Origin: Bacteroidota bacterium
Lineage (GTDB): Bacteria > Bacteroidota > Bacteroidia > Bacteroidales > Prolixibacteraceae
Assembly: GCA_030684645.1 (NCBI GenBank)
Contig: JAUXUF010000322.1
Span: forward strand, 1-43,557
Direction of reading: 5' to 3'
DNA length: 43,557 nucleotides
Under the pieces are notes generated by a model. It was given only the letters and a program-made list of their open reading frames with translations, made no database searches and was not told the origin of the DNA. The position numbers and the translations under genes are program-made. Positions 18,074-27,714 of this stretch are shown here, one piece after another; positions within the stretch are counted from its first letter, which is position 1, and every line of letters starts with the position of its first letter.

Positions 18074-19504
18074 ATGAAGAATTTCTTTTTTCTTGTTCCC
18101 ATTGCTATCTTGCTGGTCATCCAAATTCCTCACCTGTCCCTTCCCTATTTCTGGGACGAAGCATGGTCGTATATTCCGGCAATCCGGAAGATGGCCGAAA
18201 CAGGCCCCAGCATGTTACCGGGAGTAATTCCAATCGATTATTGCAAGGGGCATCCTCAATTCTTCTTTTTCCTATCATCAATCTGGATGGACCTTTCCCC
18301 CGATTCTATCCTTTTCATGCGGATTCTTCCCTTATTGATTTCTATCGGAGTTTTACTGGTAACCTTCTTTGAATTACGAAAATTTGCCGGTATTGAAACA
18401 GCAAACATCGCGATTCTGTTAATTGGTGTTCAGTCCACATTTCTGGCTCAATCTATTTTTATATTGCCGGAGATGCTTCTCACCTTATTACTGATCGTTT
18501 CTTTGTTTGCATTCCTGAACCGAAGGTACCTTATTTTTGCCATTTCAAGTTCGCTGATGGTGTTGACAAAAGAGACTGCAATTGTTTTTACTCTCACATT
18601 CGGACTATATTATCTCATTTCCATTCTTTCGAAAAGGGGAAAAGACACATTCTATTTAGGACATTTTATTTTGCTGATTGTTCCCGAAGTAATTTATGGA
18701 ATGTTCCTGTTGCTCCATTACCTGAAATTTGGTGTGTTTTTTTACGCCGACCATCTTTCTTTAATTAATCTCAGTTCAACTTCAATCCTTGAAAAAATCG
18801 GGAGGGTAATGGTGATGGTTTTTTCGCAATATGGCCGGATGTTGCTATCGCTTTTAATATTAATCACTTTGGGGCTACTCATCATTTTAAAAAAGAAAAT
18901 ACAAAACCGCAATATTTTGATCCTATGTGGTCTATCGATTGTAATATTCATGATTTTTACATCCATAAATTCTTACTCTCCACGTTACACGCTGGGTATA
19001 ATCATTATGCTGGTCATTGTTTTTTCGGTTATTTTCAGCCAACTACCTGTTCATCCCTATCTAAGAACAGGAGTTGTTGCAATCATCGCTTCCATTTGTC
19101 TTTATTACTCGCTTACACATAAACGAAGTATCGATACAGATCTGGGCTATGTGGAAGTGATCAGGGTTCATCAGGAGATGGTTCGATATTGCGAGGATAA
19201 CAATCTCTACGACGAACCAATTTCAGCCTCCTTCAACATGTATTACAATCTGCATAACAATGAGTTAGGTTATATTACCAGCAACAGAGAATTTACACAC
19301 ATCATGGACTGGGGAAAATATAACGATGCAAAATATCTCATTTTCGAATCAACTTTCAACGATTCCGACTCAATCATTCAACTTGCCAAAATCAAATATC
19401 GGTTAGTCCGAACCTTCACCAACAAACATGCCTGGGGATACATTTATGAAAACACAAATTACCAGGAATCTACAGCTATAAAGAACAATAGAAAGGTATT
19501 TTGA
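18074..19504 (+). CDS. Polytopic GT39/GT83-like glycosyltransferase
   Basis: A 476-residue integral membrane protein with about ten hydrophobic segments. The first lumenal loop holds the acidic pair Asp28-Glu29 in YFWDEAWSY, followed by the KGHPQFFFF region, typical of ArnT/PMT-like (PF13231) enzymes that move a sugar from a polyprenyl-phosphate donor. The C-terminal 120 residues are a soluble domain. It is monocistronic, between the repeat cluster and the glycan-locus regulator, so a link to the glycan locus is not shown. The acceptor could be lipid A, a protein or another glycan. Confidence 0.82.
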   Translation: MKNFFFLVPIAILLVIQIPHLSLPYFWDEAWSYIPAIRKMAETGPSMLPGVIPIDYCKGHPQFFFFLSSIWMDLSPDSILFMRILPLLISIGVLLVTFFELRKFAGIETANIAILLIGVQSTFLAQSIFILPEMLLTLLLIVSLFAFLNRRYLIFAISSSLMVLTKETAIVFTLTFGLYYLISILSKRGKDTFYLGHFILLIVPEVIYGMFLLLHYLKFGVFFYADHLSLINLSSTSILEKIGRVMVMVFSQYGRMLLSLLILITLGLLIILKKKIQNRNILILCGLSIVIFMIFTSINSYSPRYTLGIIIMLVIVFSVIFSQLPVHPYLRTGVVAIIASICLYYSLTHKRSIDTDLGYVEVIRVHQEMVRYCEDNNLYDEPISASFNMYYNLHNNELGYITSNREFTHIMDWGKYNDAKYLIFESTFNDSDSIIQLAKIKYRLVRTFTNKHAWGYIYENTNYQESTAIKNNRKVF

Positions 19505-19763
19505 TCACATTCTCTTTAGTCAGGCTGGATGCTTCTTTCCATAGATCTAGTGGAAAAGCAAATACTTTTATTCACCGCCAGCTTTCGTTGAATTTTCAAT
19601 TTACAATATACCAAGCACTTGAATCCTTTCAAAAAAAAAAATAATGGCTGTTCTGATGAATAGGCTATTCCAAATAAATGTATCTTTAAAATCTTTCAGC
19701 AGAAATGGCTGATTAAGAAACCGCAACTTTGGATTTGGATTCGAATTGATTTTCAGAAAGGAT

Positions 19764-22679
19764 ATGCACAAAAAACTCATCTATCTCTTCTTATTTATTT
19801 TAGCGCTGTCAACAGTTGTTTCAGCTGAAATCATCAACATAGGAGTTCCTTATATACGAAACTATTCGAAAAAGGAATACAAGGGAGGTACTCAAAACTG
19901 GTCGATTTCACAAGATCAGCGTGGTTTTATGTATTTTGCCAACAACGATGGACTTCTTATTTTTGATGGTGTTACCTGGCAAAGGCATCGAATGTTAAAT
20001 TCTTCGATTGTTCGGTCGGTTTTCATCGCAAAAGATGCACAAATTTACGTTGGGGCATATAACGAACTGGGCAAAATGACTGTCAACAAGACCGGTAAAT
20101 TGGAATTTCGCTCTTTAAAGAAATACATACCTTCGGAGTATCAAAATTTCGATGACATTTGGAACATAACTTCATACCAGAATTATATAGTATATCAGTC
20201 CTACAATTATGCTTTTTTATTCAGTAATGATTCTGTTGTTTCAGTGTTAAAAGCTCCATCAAGGTTTCAAAATTCTTATCAGATCAACGGGCGATTGTAT
20301 TTTAATGATCTGGGAAAAGGTCTGCTTGAATATTCATCAAACAAACTTACAAGTTCCCCCGGTTTTGAAAGCCTTAAAGGTGAAGGAATTTGGTCAATTG
20401 TACCATTTAAAGGCAGTAATGACTTATTGGTTTGCAGCTTAAACAAAGGTATTTTTATATACAACGGAAGCGAATTGAAGACATGGGACGTTCCGGTAAA
20501 TTCCATTTTCAAAAAAAACCAGATTACCAGTGCAATCAGCATTCAGGATAACTATTTTGCCATTGGCACCATACAGGACGGGGTCTTCATTATCGATGGA
20601 TATGGAAATATCATTCAGCATTTAAACAAACAAAAAGGTCTCCAAAATAATACCGTATTAAAAGTATTTGGTGACCGAGAAGGAAACCTCTGGCTTGGAC
20701 TTGACAACGGGATTGATTACCTGAACATAAATTCGCCCATAACATTTTTACAGCAATCGGATGGTATTGGTGCAGGATATACCTCGATTATTTACAAGGG
20801 GAAACTATACCTGGGAACTAACCAGGGCCTGTTTGTGAAAGATTGGGGAAACGAAAGGCGGAACAATGAATACCGTATGATTCCTGGCACCAATGAGCAG
20901 GTTTGGTACCTGGGTGTTCATGACGACGTATTGCTCTGCGGTCACAATAACGGAACATATGTTGTTGAAGGCGAAAAAGTCAGACAAATAAGTAAAATTC
21001 CAGGTGCATGGAAATTTCACTCACTTAAGCGATTCCCAGGATATTTGCTAGGTGGAACTTACAGTGGTTTGACACTTTATAAGAAACAAAACAACAGCTG
21101 GGTTTTGATCGGCAAAATACCAGGATTTGATGAATCGTTTCGAATTTTTGAGGAAGATGAAAATGGAGATATCTGGATGAGTCATGGGTTTAAAGGGATC
21201 TATAAAATCCAGATTGGCAATAACTTGGATAGCATCCGATCATCTCGTTTTTACACCATAAAGGATGGTTTACCTACAAACTTCAACCTGAATGTATATA
21301 AGATAAAAGGGAAGATAGTGGTGACCTCAAATGCCGGAATTTATGAATACAATTCGACAACCGACCGGTTTGAACGTTCAGTTTACTTTAATCAGCTATT
21401 GAGTCCGCTAAAAGACATTTCCTATCTGAAGGAAGATAAAAACGGTAACATTTGGTATGTTGCATGGGACATGTCGAAAAACAAGGGAGGTGTCTTCCGG
21501 ATACAGGAGGATTTGACGTATAAAAATATAAGCTCACCCTTTGGATTATTGACCGGCAAATTCATCAGCGGTTTCGAATCCATCTATAATTATTCAGACG
21601 ATCATATATTCTTTGGCACTGAAGATGGATTTGCCCATTATTCTCCCCTTGCCAATTATAATCATAACCCGGAATATTCAACATACATAAACAGTGCAAC
21701 TGCAACATATCTCGACAGTATTTTCTATTACGGCAATTACACTGCAAGTCCGGGCAAGAACGACCATCCGGAGTACAATTTTCCATACAAGGAAAATTCG
21801 TTCAGGTTTTCATACACATCTCCCTTGTATGACAATCAAGGCCAGATTGAATATAGCTTTAAGCTATCAGGATACAACAATAAGTGGTCAGATTGGAGCA
21901 GCACCTCCTTCAACGAATATGCAAATCTTCCTTCAGGCGATTATATTTTCAATGTTAAGTCCCGAAATCAAATGGGCATCGAAAGTACAGAAGATAGCCT
22001 GAAGTTTGAAATTAAACCTCCCTGGTACAATTCAGTTTATGCCTATTTAGTCTATTTTATAACATTCATAGGAATATTTCTAATGACCATCTGGGCCGTA
22101 TTCATGCGGATTGAAGTATCGAAACGTAAAGAGCGGTTAAAGAACCTGAGCGCCTACCGACAAAAAGAACATGAATATATCCGGCAGGCTCTGGTTTCCG
22201 AAAAGAAAATCATCAATCTGAAGAACGAAAAACTTCGGATTGAAATGATTCACCGCGACAAGGAACTTGCCAACCAAACCATGGATTTAATTCATAAAAA
22301 TAAGTTTCTGGGAAGGATAAAAGAGGAATTGGAAAAACTAAAAAAATCGAGCTCTGATGAATCGGTGAAAGATAAAATCACCTCCCTGGTACACAAAATC
22401 GACAAAGATATTGACCACAAAAAGCAATGGGAAGTATTTGAAACTGCTTTCGACGATGTTCACGAAGACTTTTTAAGCAGGCTGAAAATACTTCATCCTA
22501 ATCTTACTCCTAAAGAATTAAAATTATGTGCCTACCTGAGAATGAATATTTCAACTAAAGAAATTGCTCCACTCATGAATATATCGATTCGTGGTGTTGA
22601 AATTTGCAGATATAGGGTACGTAAAAAACTCAATATTGATCGCGATCAGAATCTAACCAGCATGGTCATGGATTTATAA
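19764..22679 (+). CDS. Membrane-spanning propeller/Y_Y_Y/LuxR-type regulator
   Basis: A 971-residue one-component sensor-regulator. The ATG at 19764 is chosen, with AAAGGA 5 bp upstream, over the TTG at 19746. Residues 1-21 are a signal sequence. Residues about 30-650 are two-component-regulator propeller repeats (units like DREGNLWLGLDNGIDYL). A Y_Y_Y domain follows at about 660-750, one membrane helix at about 757-783 and a charged coiled coil at 790-880. A LuxR/GerE-like HTH ends it at 910-971 (LTPKELKLCAYLRMNISTKEIAPLMNIS). There is no histidine kinase or receiver domain, unlike hybrid two-component regulators of Bacteroides. It lies directly upstream of susC on the same strand and probably activates the locus when oligosaccharide binds in the periplasm. 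Confidence 0.9.
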   Translation: MHKKLIYLFLFILALSTVVSAEIINIGVPYIRNYSKKEYKGGTQNWSISQDQRGFMYFANNDGLLIFDGVTWQRHRMLNSSIVRSVFIAKDAQIYVGAYNELGKMTVNKTGKLEFRSLKKYIPSEYQNFDDIWNITSYQNYIVYQSYNYAFLFSNDSVVSVLKAPSRFQNSYQINGRLYFNDLGKGLLEYSSNKLTSSPGFESLKGEGIWSIVPFKGSNDLLVCSLNKGIFIYNGSELKTWDVPVNSIFKKNQITSAISIQDNYFAIGTIQDGVFIIDGYGNIIQHLNKQKGLQNNTVLKVFGDREGNLWLGLDNGIDYLNINSPITFLQQSDGIGAGYTSIIYKGKLYLGTNQGLFVKDWGNERRNNEYRMIPGTNEQVWYLGVHDDVLLCGHNNGTYVVEGEKVRQISKIPGAWKFHSLKRFPGYLLGGTYSGLTLYKKQNNSWVLIGKIPGFDESFRIFEEDENGDIWMSHGFKGIYKIQIGNNLDSIRSSRFYTIKDGLPTNFNLNVYKIKGKIVVTSNAGIYEYNSTTDRFERSVYFNQLLSPLKDISYLKEDKNGNIWYVAWDMSKNKGGVFRIQEDLTYKNISSPFGLLTGKFISGFESIYNYSDDHIFFGTEDGFAHYSPLANYNHNPEYSTYINSATATYLDSIFYYGNYTASPGKNDHPEYNFPYKENSFRFSYTSPLYDNQGQIEYSFKLSGYNNKWSDWSSTSFNEYANLPSGDYIFNVKSRNQMGIESTEDSLKFEIKPPWYNSVYAYLVYFITFIGIFLMTIWAVFMRIEVSKRKERLKNLSAYRQKEHEYIRQALVSEKKIINLKNEKLRIEMIHRDKELANQTMDLIHKNKFLGRIKEELEKLKKSSSDESVKDKITSLVHKIDKDIDHKKQWEVFETAFDDVHEDFLSRLKILHPNLTPKELKLCAYLRMNISTKEIAPLMNISIRGVEICRYRVRKKLNIDRDQNLTSMVMDL

Positions 22680-22782
22680 AAATTACACAGAGTTGTGTAT
22701 CTGAAAATACTTACTGTTGTATAAACAATTTTAGAATAAAATAACCCAAACTACTTTCTTACAATTAAATACATTATTACAT

Positions 22783-22827
22783 GATGTATTATTGATGTAA
22801 TGCAGAATTGCAGCAGATGTATTATTG
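22783..22827 (+). promoter_or_regulatory. Direct repeats GATGTATTATTG upstream of the susC promoter
   Basis: Two exact copies of GATGTATTATTG (22783-22794 and 22816-22827) are spaced 33 bp apart, about three helical turns. They lie 37-81 bp upstream of a -7 box. The first copy overlaps an imperfect palindrome ATTACAT-G-ATGTATT (22778-22792). They are a good candidate binding site for the adjacent LuxR-type regulator; binding is inference. Confidence 0.5.
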
Positions 22828-22863
22828 TAGTACTCTTTTGTATTTTTTTTGTACTCAATTATT

Positions 22864-22871
22864 TAACTTTG
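22864..22871 (+). promoter_or_regulatory. -7 box (TAACTTTG) of the susC operon
   Basis: TAACTTTG matches TAnnTTTG exactly. A TTTG at 22837-22840 could serve as the -33 element, with 23 bp between, slightly wide. It implies a leader of about 225 nt before susC, which contains a small ORF. The 424-bp spacer also has a short hairpin TACACA/TGTGTA at 22684-22699 just after the regulator stop codon. Confidence 0.5.
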
Positions 22872-22922
22872 CTTAACAAAAATTTAATGTTTTAATTATT
22901 TTTTCTAAAACTTTATTTATTT

Positions 22923-23012
22923 ATGAAAAAATCGATTTTAGCAATTTTAATCTTGATGAGCTCTTTTGTCGGATATGATAAAGCTTGTATCTTAACTAGC
23001 GTGAAAGTGTAA
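22923..23012 (+). CDS. Possible 29-residue signal-peptide-like small ORF in the susC leader
   Basis: ATG at 22923 opens a 29-codon frame ending in TAA at 23010. It begins MKKSILAILILMSSF, a convincing signal-peptide or single-helix start, and ends with a short tail holding one Cys. It lies in the leader between the -7 box (22864) and susC (23104). There is no clear Shine-Dalgarno, which is common in Bacteroidota. It could be a leader peptide, a small membrane protein, or the remnant of a deleted gene. Low confidence. Confidence 0.3.
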   Translation: MKKSILAILILMSSFVGYDKACILTSVKV

Positions 23013-23103
23013 GAATAAAGACAATAAAAAAAAAACGGAAGAGGTAGAACTGTTAATCCTACCCATTAAAATTGGATTAAATCAAGTCTCAAAATGTAAA
23101 ATT

Positions 23104-26100
23104 ATGAAAAAATGGTGGTTCATTCATGGTTCTGTTCCATGGGTAAATGAAAATTTCAGAAAGATGAAACTAACAGTTTTATTAGTGTGCATCTCAGCAG
23201 TGGCAGGCTTTGCCAGCGGAAGTTATGCACAGTCGGAAAAACTAAATAAAACTTCCTTGCTGCAAGATTCAGGGCAACAACTAGCTGTTTCCGGTAAAGT
23301 AACCGATAAAAACGGCGAGCCCTTGTTCGGTGTTACTGTAGCAGTAAAAGGTACAACCATCGGAACTATTACCAACGTGGAGGGAAAGTTCACTCTTTCC
23401 GTTGTGGCGGGAAGCACTTTATCATTTTCAATGATAGGTTTCCATACTCAGGAAATTATTGCAAGCGGTACTACACCAATTGATGTGATTTTGGCTGAAG
23501 AAACGATAGCAATTGATGAGGTCGTGGTTGTTGGTTATGGATCAGTTAAGAAAAGAGATCTTACCACATCGGTGGCGACTGTATCCACAAAAGATATTGC
23601 CGAAAGACCTATCATTTCTGCTGCTTCTGCCATTCAAGGTAAGGCTGCCGGTGTTACAGTAGTGCAGCCGAGTGGTGAGCCCGGAGCAGGTATGGTAGTT
23701 CGCGTTCGCGGAAATAGCTCAATTAGTGCAAGCAATGACCCATTATATGTCGTCGATGGTGTTCCGATGACCGAAATCAACTTCCTGTCGCCAAACGATA
23801 TCGAAAGCATGCAAATTTTGAAAGATGCTTCTTCTGCCGCCATTTATGGTTCGAGAGCATCCAATGGCGTGGTATTGATTACCACTAAAATGGGTTCAAA
23901 AGGGGAAGCAAAGATTTCATTCAATGCACATGCCGGTGCTACGCAGGTTGTAAAACATTTACAATCGCTGAATACTGCTCAATATAAAACATTGATGGAT
24001 GAAATTGGCGCGGTTACCTTACCTGATGGATTGACCGATCAAACCGATTGGTTTAAAGAAACTTTCAGAACTGGTGTTACACAAGATTATCAGTTGTCCA
24101 TTTCTAATGCAACCGACAAAATAAAATACTTTGTTTCAGGAGGGATGACTAACGAATCAGGTGTTATTCCTGTAGCCTACTATAAACGATATAATTTAAG
24201 AGCAAACCTGGAAAATCAGATTCGATCTTGGCTTAAATTGAATACCAATCTGGCGTATTCTGATTACACCAACAACGGAATAATATCAGGAACAGGAGCC
24301 AATCGGGCAGGTGTAATTTTATCGGTTATCAATACACCTACTTATGCACCTATTTGGAATCCTGCTATCCCAACTCAATATTACGATAATTTCTATGGTG
24401 CACAAGTGACCCATCCAGTTGAAAATATGTCACGATCGGAAAATAATAAAAGTAATAGCAATCGATTTGTAGGTAGCACAAGTGGTGAAATCACATTTTC
24501 TCCGGCATTAAAACTCAAAACATCATTATCGTTAGATCGCGTTTATTATAATTCTACCAGTTTTTTAGATCCTATCAAAACTTCCTGGGGACGAACTAAT
24601 TATGGTCAAGCTTCTGATAACAGATCATTGAGTTCAATTATGGTTTTTGATAACATTATGACTTACGATAAACGTTTAAAAAAACACAGTCTGAGTGCAA
24701 TGGGTGGAACATCATTCACTTCCTCTTCATGGAATCAAAGCTATATGTCAGCTTCACACTATAGTACTTCTGACATTCTAACTTTAAATGCTGGCAATAA
24801 AATTGAACAAGGAAGCGGAACATCTGCCTCCGATTGGGCCATTATGTCTTTTCTGGGAAGGGTAGCCTACAATTATGACAGCAAGTATCTATTGACTGTC
24901 AACTTCCGTGCTGATGGTTCTTCAAAATTAGCTCCAAGTCATAAATGGGGTTATTTCCCTTCTGCATCTGCTGCATGGAGGATTTCAGCTGAAGACTTTA
25001 TGAAAGATATAAAATTGGTTAGTGATTTAAAACTCAGAGGTGGTTGGGGACAAACGGGTAATCAATCGGGAATTGGTGATTATGCTTATTTACAACGCTA
25101 TAATATTAATCGTCTTGCCTGGTGGGATAAAAGTGGTCTCTACACCGATGCAGTTCCAGGTTTGTCTATCGCGAATATGAAAAACTCAGATTTGACCTGG
25201 GAAACAACCACTCAATCCAATATAGGGATAGATTTATCCATACTCGAAAGTCGCGTAAACCTTACCATTGATGCCTACTACAAATACACCACAAATTTAT
25301 TGATGGATGTGCCTCTGCCCTCAACTGCTCCCGTTGGAAGTTTGACACGTAACGAAGGAGAAATGAGTAACAAGGGGATTGAAATCGCCTTAAATACTAA
25401 AAACTATACCGGAAAATTCAAATGGGAAACAGACTTCAATATCTCTTTTAACAGAAATAGGGTTGAAAAACTGACCCTTCAACAGAAATATTATTTAGCA
25501 GAATCATCAACAGGTGAAAAAGTTGTACTCTTGACACCTGGTCAACCATTGGGCGTTTTCTTTGGCTATGTTTCCAAAGGAGTAGATCCTGAAACTGGAA
25601 ATTTGATATTTGAAACTACGAATGCAGATGGTACTCCATCTTTGAGCGAGCGTAAAATTATAGGCGATCCTAATCCTAAATTTACTTATGGATTAACAAA
25701 TAATTTTTCTTATCAAGGATTTACTCTGAATATATTCCTTCAAGGTTCTTATGGAAATGACATTTACAATATTTCGCGCATGGAAACCGAAGGAATGTAT
25801 GATGCCAAAAATCAATCGGTGGCAGTACTCGACAGGTGGGAGCGTCCGGGCATGGTCACCTATATGCCTAGAGCAGTGGCTACAAAAGAAAATTTGCTGA
25901 CATCTACTCGCTTCGTGGAGGATGGTAGTTATTTACGGTTAAAAACACTCACTCTGTCTTACAATTTTGCAAGTAATTGGTTGAGAAAAATGAACATAAC
26001 TCGTTTACAACCCTATTTAACCGCACAAAACCTATTGACTTTGACCAAATACAAAGGATTTGATCCTGAAGTAAGTCAATATGGAGGTAGTGCCACTGTT

Positions 26101-26169
26101 CAAGGAATTGATTATGGCACTTACCCACAATCGAAGAGTTATGTAATTGGCTTTAATGTTGAATTTTAA
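23104..26169 (+). CDS. SusC-like TonB-dependent outer-membrane transporter
   Basis: A 1021-residue TonB-dependent receptor that imports oligosaccharides with SusD as lid. A long N-terminus with signal sequence (hydrophobic 22-43, ending SYAQ) leads to a carboxypeptidase-regulatory-like domain (61-135, VSGKVTDKNGEPLFGV). The conserved segment DEVVVVGYG (138-146), plug (about 150-265) and 22-strand barrel follow, ending in the outer-membrane signature FNVEF. An internal Met21 could be the true start. No STN domain is present, so an ECF/anti-sigma control circuit is unlikely; this fits regulation by the neighbouring propeller-LuxR protein. The SusD gene starts 13 bp downstream. Confidence 0.96.
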   Translation: MKKWWFIHGSVPWVNENFRKMKLTVLLVCISAVAGFASGSYAQSEKLNKTSLLQDSGQQLAVSGKVTDKNGEPLFGVTVAVKGTTIGTITNVEGKFTLSVVAGSTLSFSMIGFHTQEIIASGTTPIDVILAEETIAIDEVVVVGYGSVKKRDLTTSVATVSTKDIAERPIISAASAIQGKAAGVTVVQPSGEPGAGMVVRVRGNSSISASNDPLYVVDGVPMTEINFLSPNDIESMQILKDASSAAIYGSRASNGVVLITTKMGSKGEAKISFNAHAGATQVVKHLQSLNTAQYKTLMDEIGAVTLPDGLTDQTDWFKETFRTGVTQDYQLSISNATDKIKYFVSGGMTNESGVIPVAYYKRYNLRANLENQIRSWLKLNTNLAYSDYTNNGIISGTGANRAGVILSVINTPTYAPIWNPAIPTQYYDNFYGAQVTHPVENMSRSENNKSNSNRFVGSTSGEITFSPALKLKTSLSLDRVYYNSTSFLDPIKTSWGRTNYGQASDNRSLSSIMVFDNIMTYDKRLKKHSLSAMGGTSFTSSSWNQSYMSASHYSTSDILTLNAGNKIEQGSGTSASDWAIMSFLGRVAYNYDSKYLLTVNFRADGSSKLAPSHKWGYFPSASAAWRISAEDFMKDIKLVSDLKLRGGWGQTGNQSGIGDYAYLQRYNINRLAWWDKSGLYTDAVPGLSIANMKNSDLTWETTTQSNIGIDLSILESRVNLTIDAYYKYTTNLLMDVPLPSTAPVGSLTRNEGEMSNKGIEIALNTKNYTGKFKWETDFNISFNRNRVEKLTLQQKYYLAESSTGEKVVLLTPGQPLGVFFGYVSKGVDPETGNLIFETTNADGTPSLSERKIIGDPNPKFTYGLTNNFSYQGFTLNIFLQGSYGNDIYNISRMETEGMYDAKNQSVAVLDRWERPGMVTYMPRAVATKENLLTSTRFVEDGSYLRLKTLTLSYNFASNWLRKMNITRLQPYLTAQNLLTLTKYKGFDPEVSQYGGSATVQGIDYGTYPQSKSYVIGFNVEF

Positions 26170-26182
26170 CACAATTACAAAA

Positions 26183-27676
26183 ATGAAAAAAATTATAAAA
26201 CTGGGCTGTTATATAGCTATTTCCCTTTCGTTAAGCGCTTGTTCACTCAATCTTAATCCAATTTCAGATTTTAGTGAAGTGAATGTTGGTGGAAACAACA
26301 GCGATGGCGGAACTGTAAAGTTCAAGACCAAAGCTGAGATGAAAACACAATACGATAATATGTATAATCAATTATCGACAAACAAAGTTGAATCATGGGT
26401 GCTTGATTACTTGATCTATTCAGATACACATGCCGACAATTCCTATCGTGGTGCAACCGATCTTGAATTAACACAGTTAGAGCAACAAAGGCAAGATGGA
26501 AATAACAAAAATATTAATCGCGATTGGGATAATTATTTTGGAATAGTAGGAGCCGCAAACAGTGTGATATGCAATATTGATGCCGTACCCGATGTTTCCC
26601 TAACACAGGCAGAACGTAAACAATGGAAAGCGGAAGCCTTAGTCTTACGATCCATGATTTATTTCGACCTGGTACGCCTTTGGGGTGATGTGCCGTTAAT
26701 ATTATTGGAACCACCAGCAATAACATCGGCCAATATTGTGGAAGTATATCCATTGTATTATCCTAAGAAAAATACTACTGCAGAAATTTATGCTCAAATT
26801 ATCAAGGATTTGAATATTGCATTAGAACCAGGTGGGGCACCTGCAATTGATAACACAAATAAATTCAAATTTTCAAAAACGGTGGTAAATGCTTTGTTGG
26901 CAAAAATATATGCTGAGAAGCCTGTTAGAGATTATGCCAAAGTAGTTCAGTATTGCACTGAAGTCGAAAAAGATGTTTCACTCGTAGCTAATTATGGCGA
27001 TTTGTTTGATATGAATGCTGCCAATACAGATGTAAAAAACAGAAATACTTCAGAATCCATTTTTGAAATTACCTTTTCCGGAGGTGGAAACTGGGTAACA
27101 TGGATGTGTGGTATAGATCTCTCAAGTGCTACCAGCAAATACGATTGGGCAAAGTGGTTTACACCTTCGCGTGATTTGACAGCAGCATTTGATAAAGCCG
27201 GCGATACAGACCGGAAAAAACAAACCATCATCAATGCCGACGTAATCTGGAGTAATCATTATCCTTCAAAGGGTTATCCATTTATGTATAAATATCGTTC
27301 TAAATTTCACAGTGTTATCAAAATCCGGTTGGCAGATATATTGTTGCTGAAAGCGGAAGCTTATATTGGACAAGGGAATACTGCTGACGCCACTACATTG
27401 GTTAATCGCATTCGTACACGGGCAAAACTTACCAGTTTGACTACAGTTACAGCCGATGATGTTTTAAACGAAAGAAGGTTAGAATTAGCTTTTGAAGGAC
27501 AACGCTGGTTCGATTTAGTTCGCACCGGAAAAGTATTTACTGTTATGAATACTTTGAACAGCAGAGATGTTGGTCGTTTGCCAATGAATGTGGTGACAGA
27601 AGAAAAAACATTGATGCCAATACCACAACCACAAATTGACAAAAACCCATCGATGCTTCAAAACCCTGGTTATTGA
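26183..27676 (+). CDS. SusD-like surface glycan-binding lipoprotein
   Basis: A 497-residue RagB/SusD-family lipoprotein with acceptor Cys20 (LSLSAC). The ATG at 26183 is preferred over the longer frame from 26147, which overlaps susC and hides the signal peptide. Family marks are the TPR-like helices with WKAEALVLRSMIYFDLVRLWGDVPLI near residue 155 and the C-terminal segment IRLADILLLKAEAYIGQGN...LNERRLELAFEGQRWFDLVRTG. It forms the lid on SusC and captures the glycan at the cell surface. It starts 13 bp after susC and is followed after 38 bp by the next lipoprotein gene. Confidence 0.96.
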   Translation: MKKIIKLGCYIAISLSLSACSLNLNPISDFSEVNVGGNNSDGGTVKFKTKAEMKTQYDNMYNQLSTNKVESWVLDYLIYSDTHADNSYRGATDLELTQLEQQRQDGNNKNINRDWDNYFGIVGAANSVICNIDAVPDVSLTQAERKQWKAEALVLRSMIYFDLVRLWGDVPLILLEPPAITSANIVEVYPLYYPKKNTTAEIYAQIIKDLNIALEPGGAPAIDNTNKFKFSKTVVNALLAKIYAEKPVRDYAKVVQYCTEVEKDVSLVANYGDLFDMNAANTDVKNRNTSESIFEITFSGGGNWVTWMCGIDLSSATSKYDWAKWFTPSRDLTAAFDKAGDTDRKKQTIINADVIWSNHYPSKGYPFMYKYRSKFHSVIKIRLADILLLKAEAYIGQGNTADATTLVNRIRTRAKLTSLTTVTADDVLNERRLELAFEGQRWFDLVRTGKVFTVMNTLNSRDVGRLPMNVVTEEKTLMPIPQPQIDKNPSMLQNPGY

Positions 27677-27714
27677 TTCATTCAATAATTATTAATCGAC
27701 AAAAATAGGAAGTC

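Noticed and set aside
18074-19504. Glycosyltransferase as part of the glucan locus
   Set aside because: It is separated from the regulator by 259 bp and has no functional tie to glycan degradation; it was kept as a stand-alone gene.
19764-22679. Hybrid two-component system (HTCS) sensor
   Set aside because: No H-box, ATPase or receiver motifs follow the membrane helix; the C-terminus goes straight through a coiled coil to an HTH.
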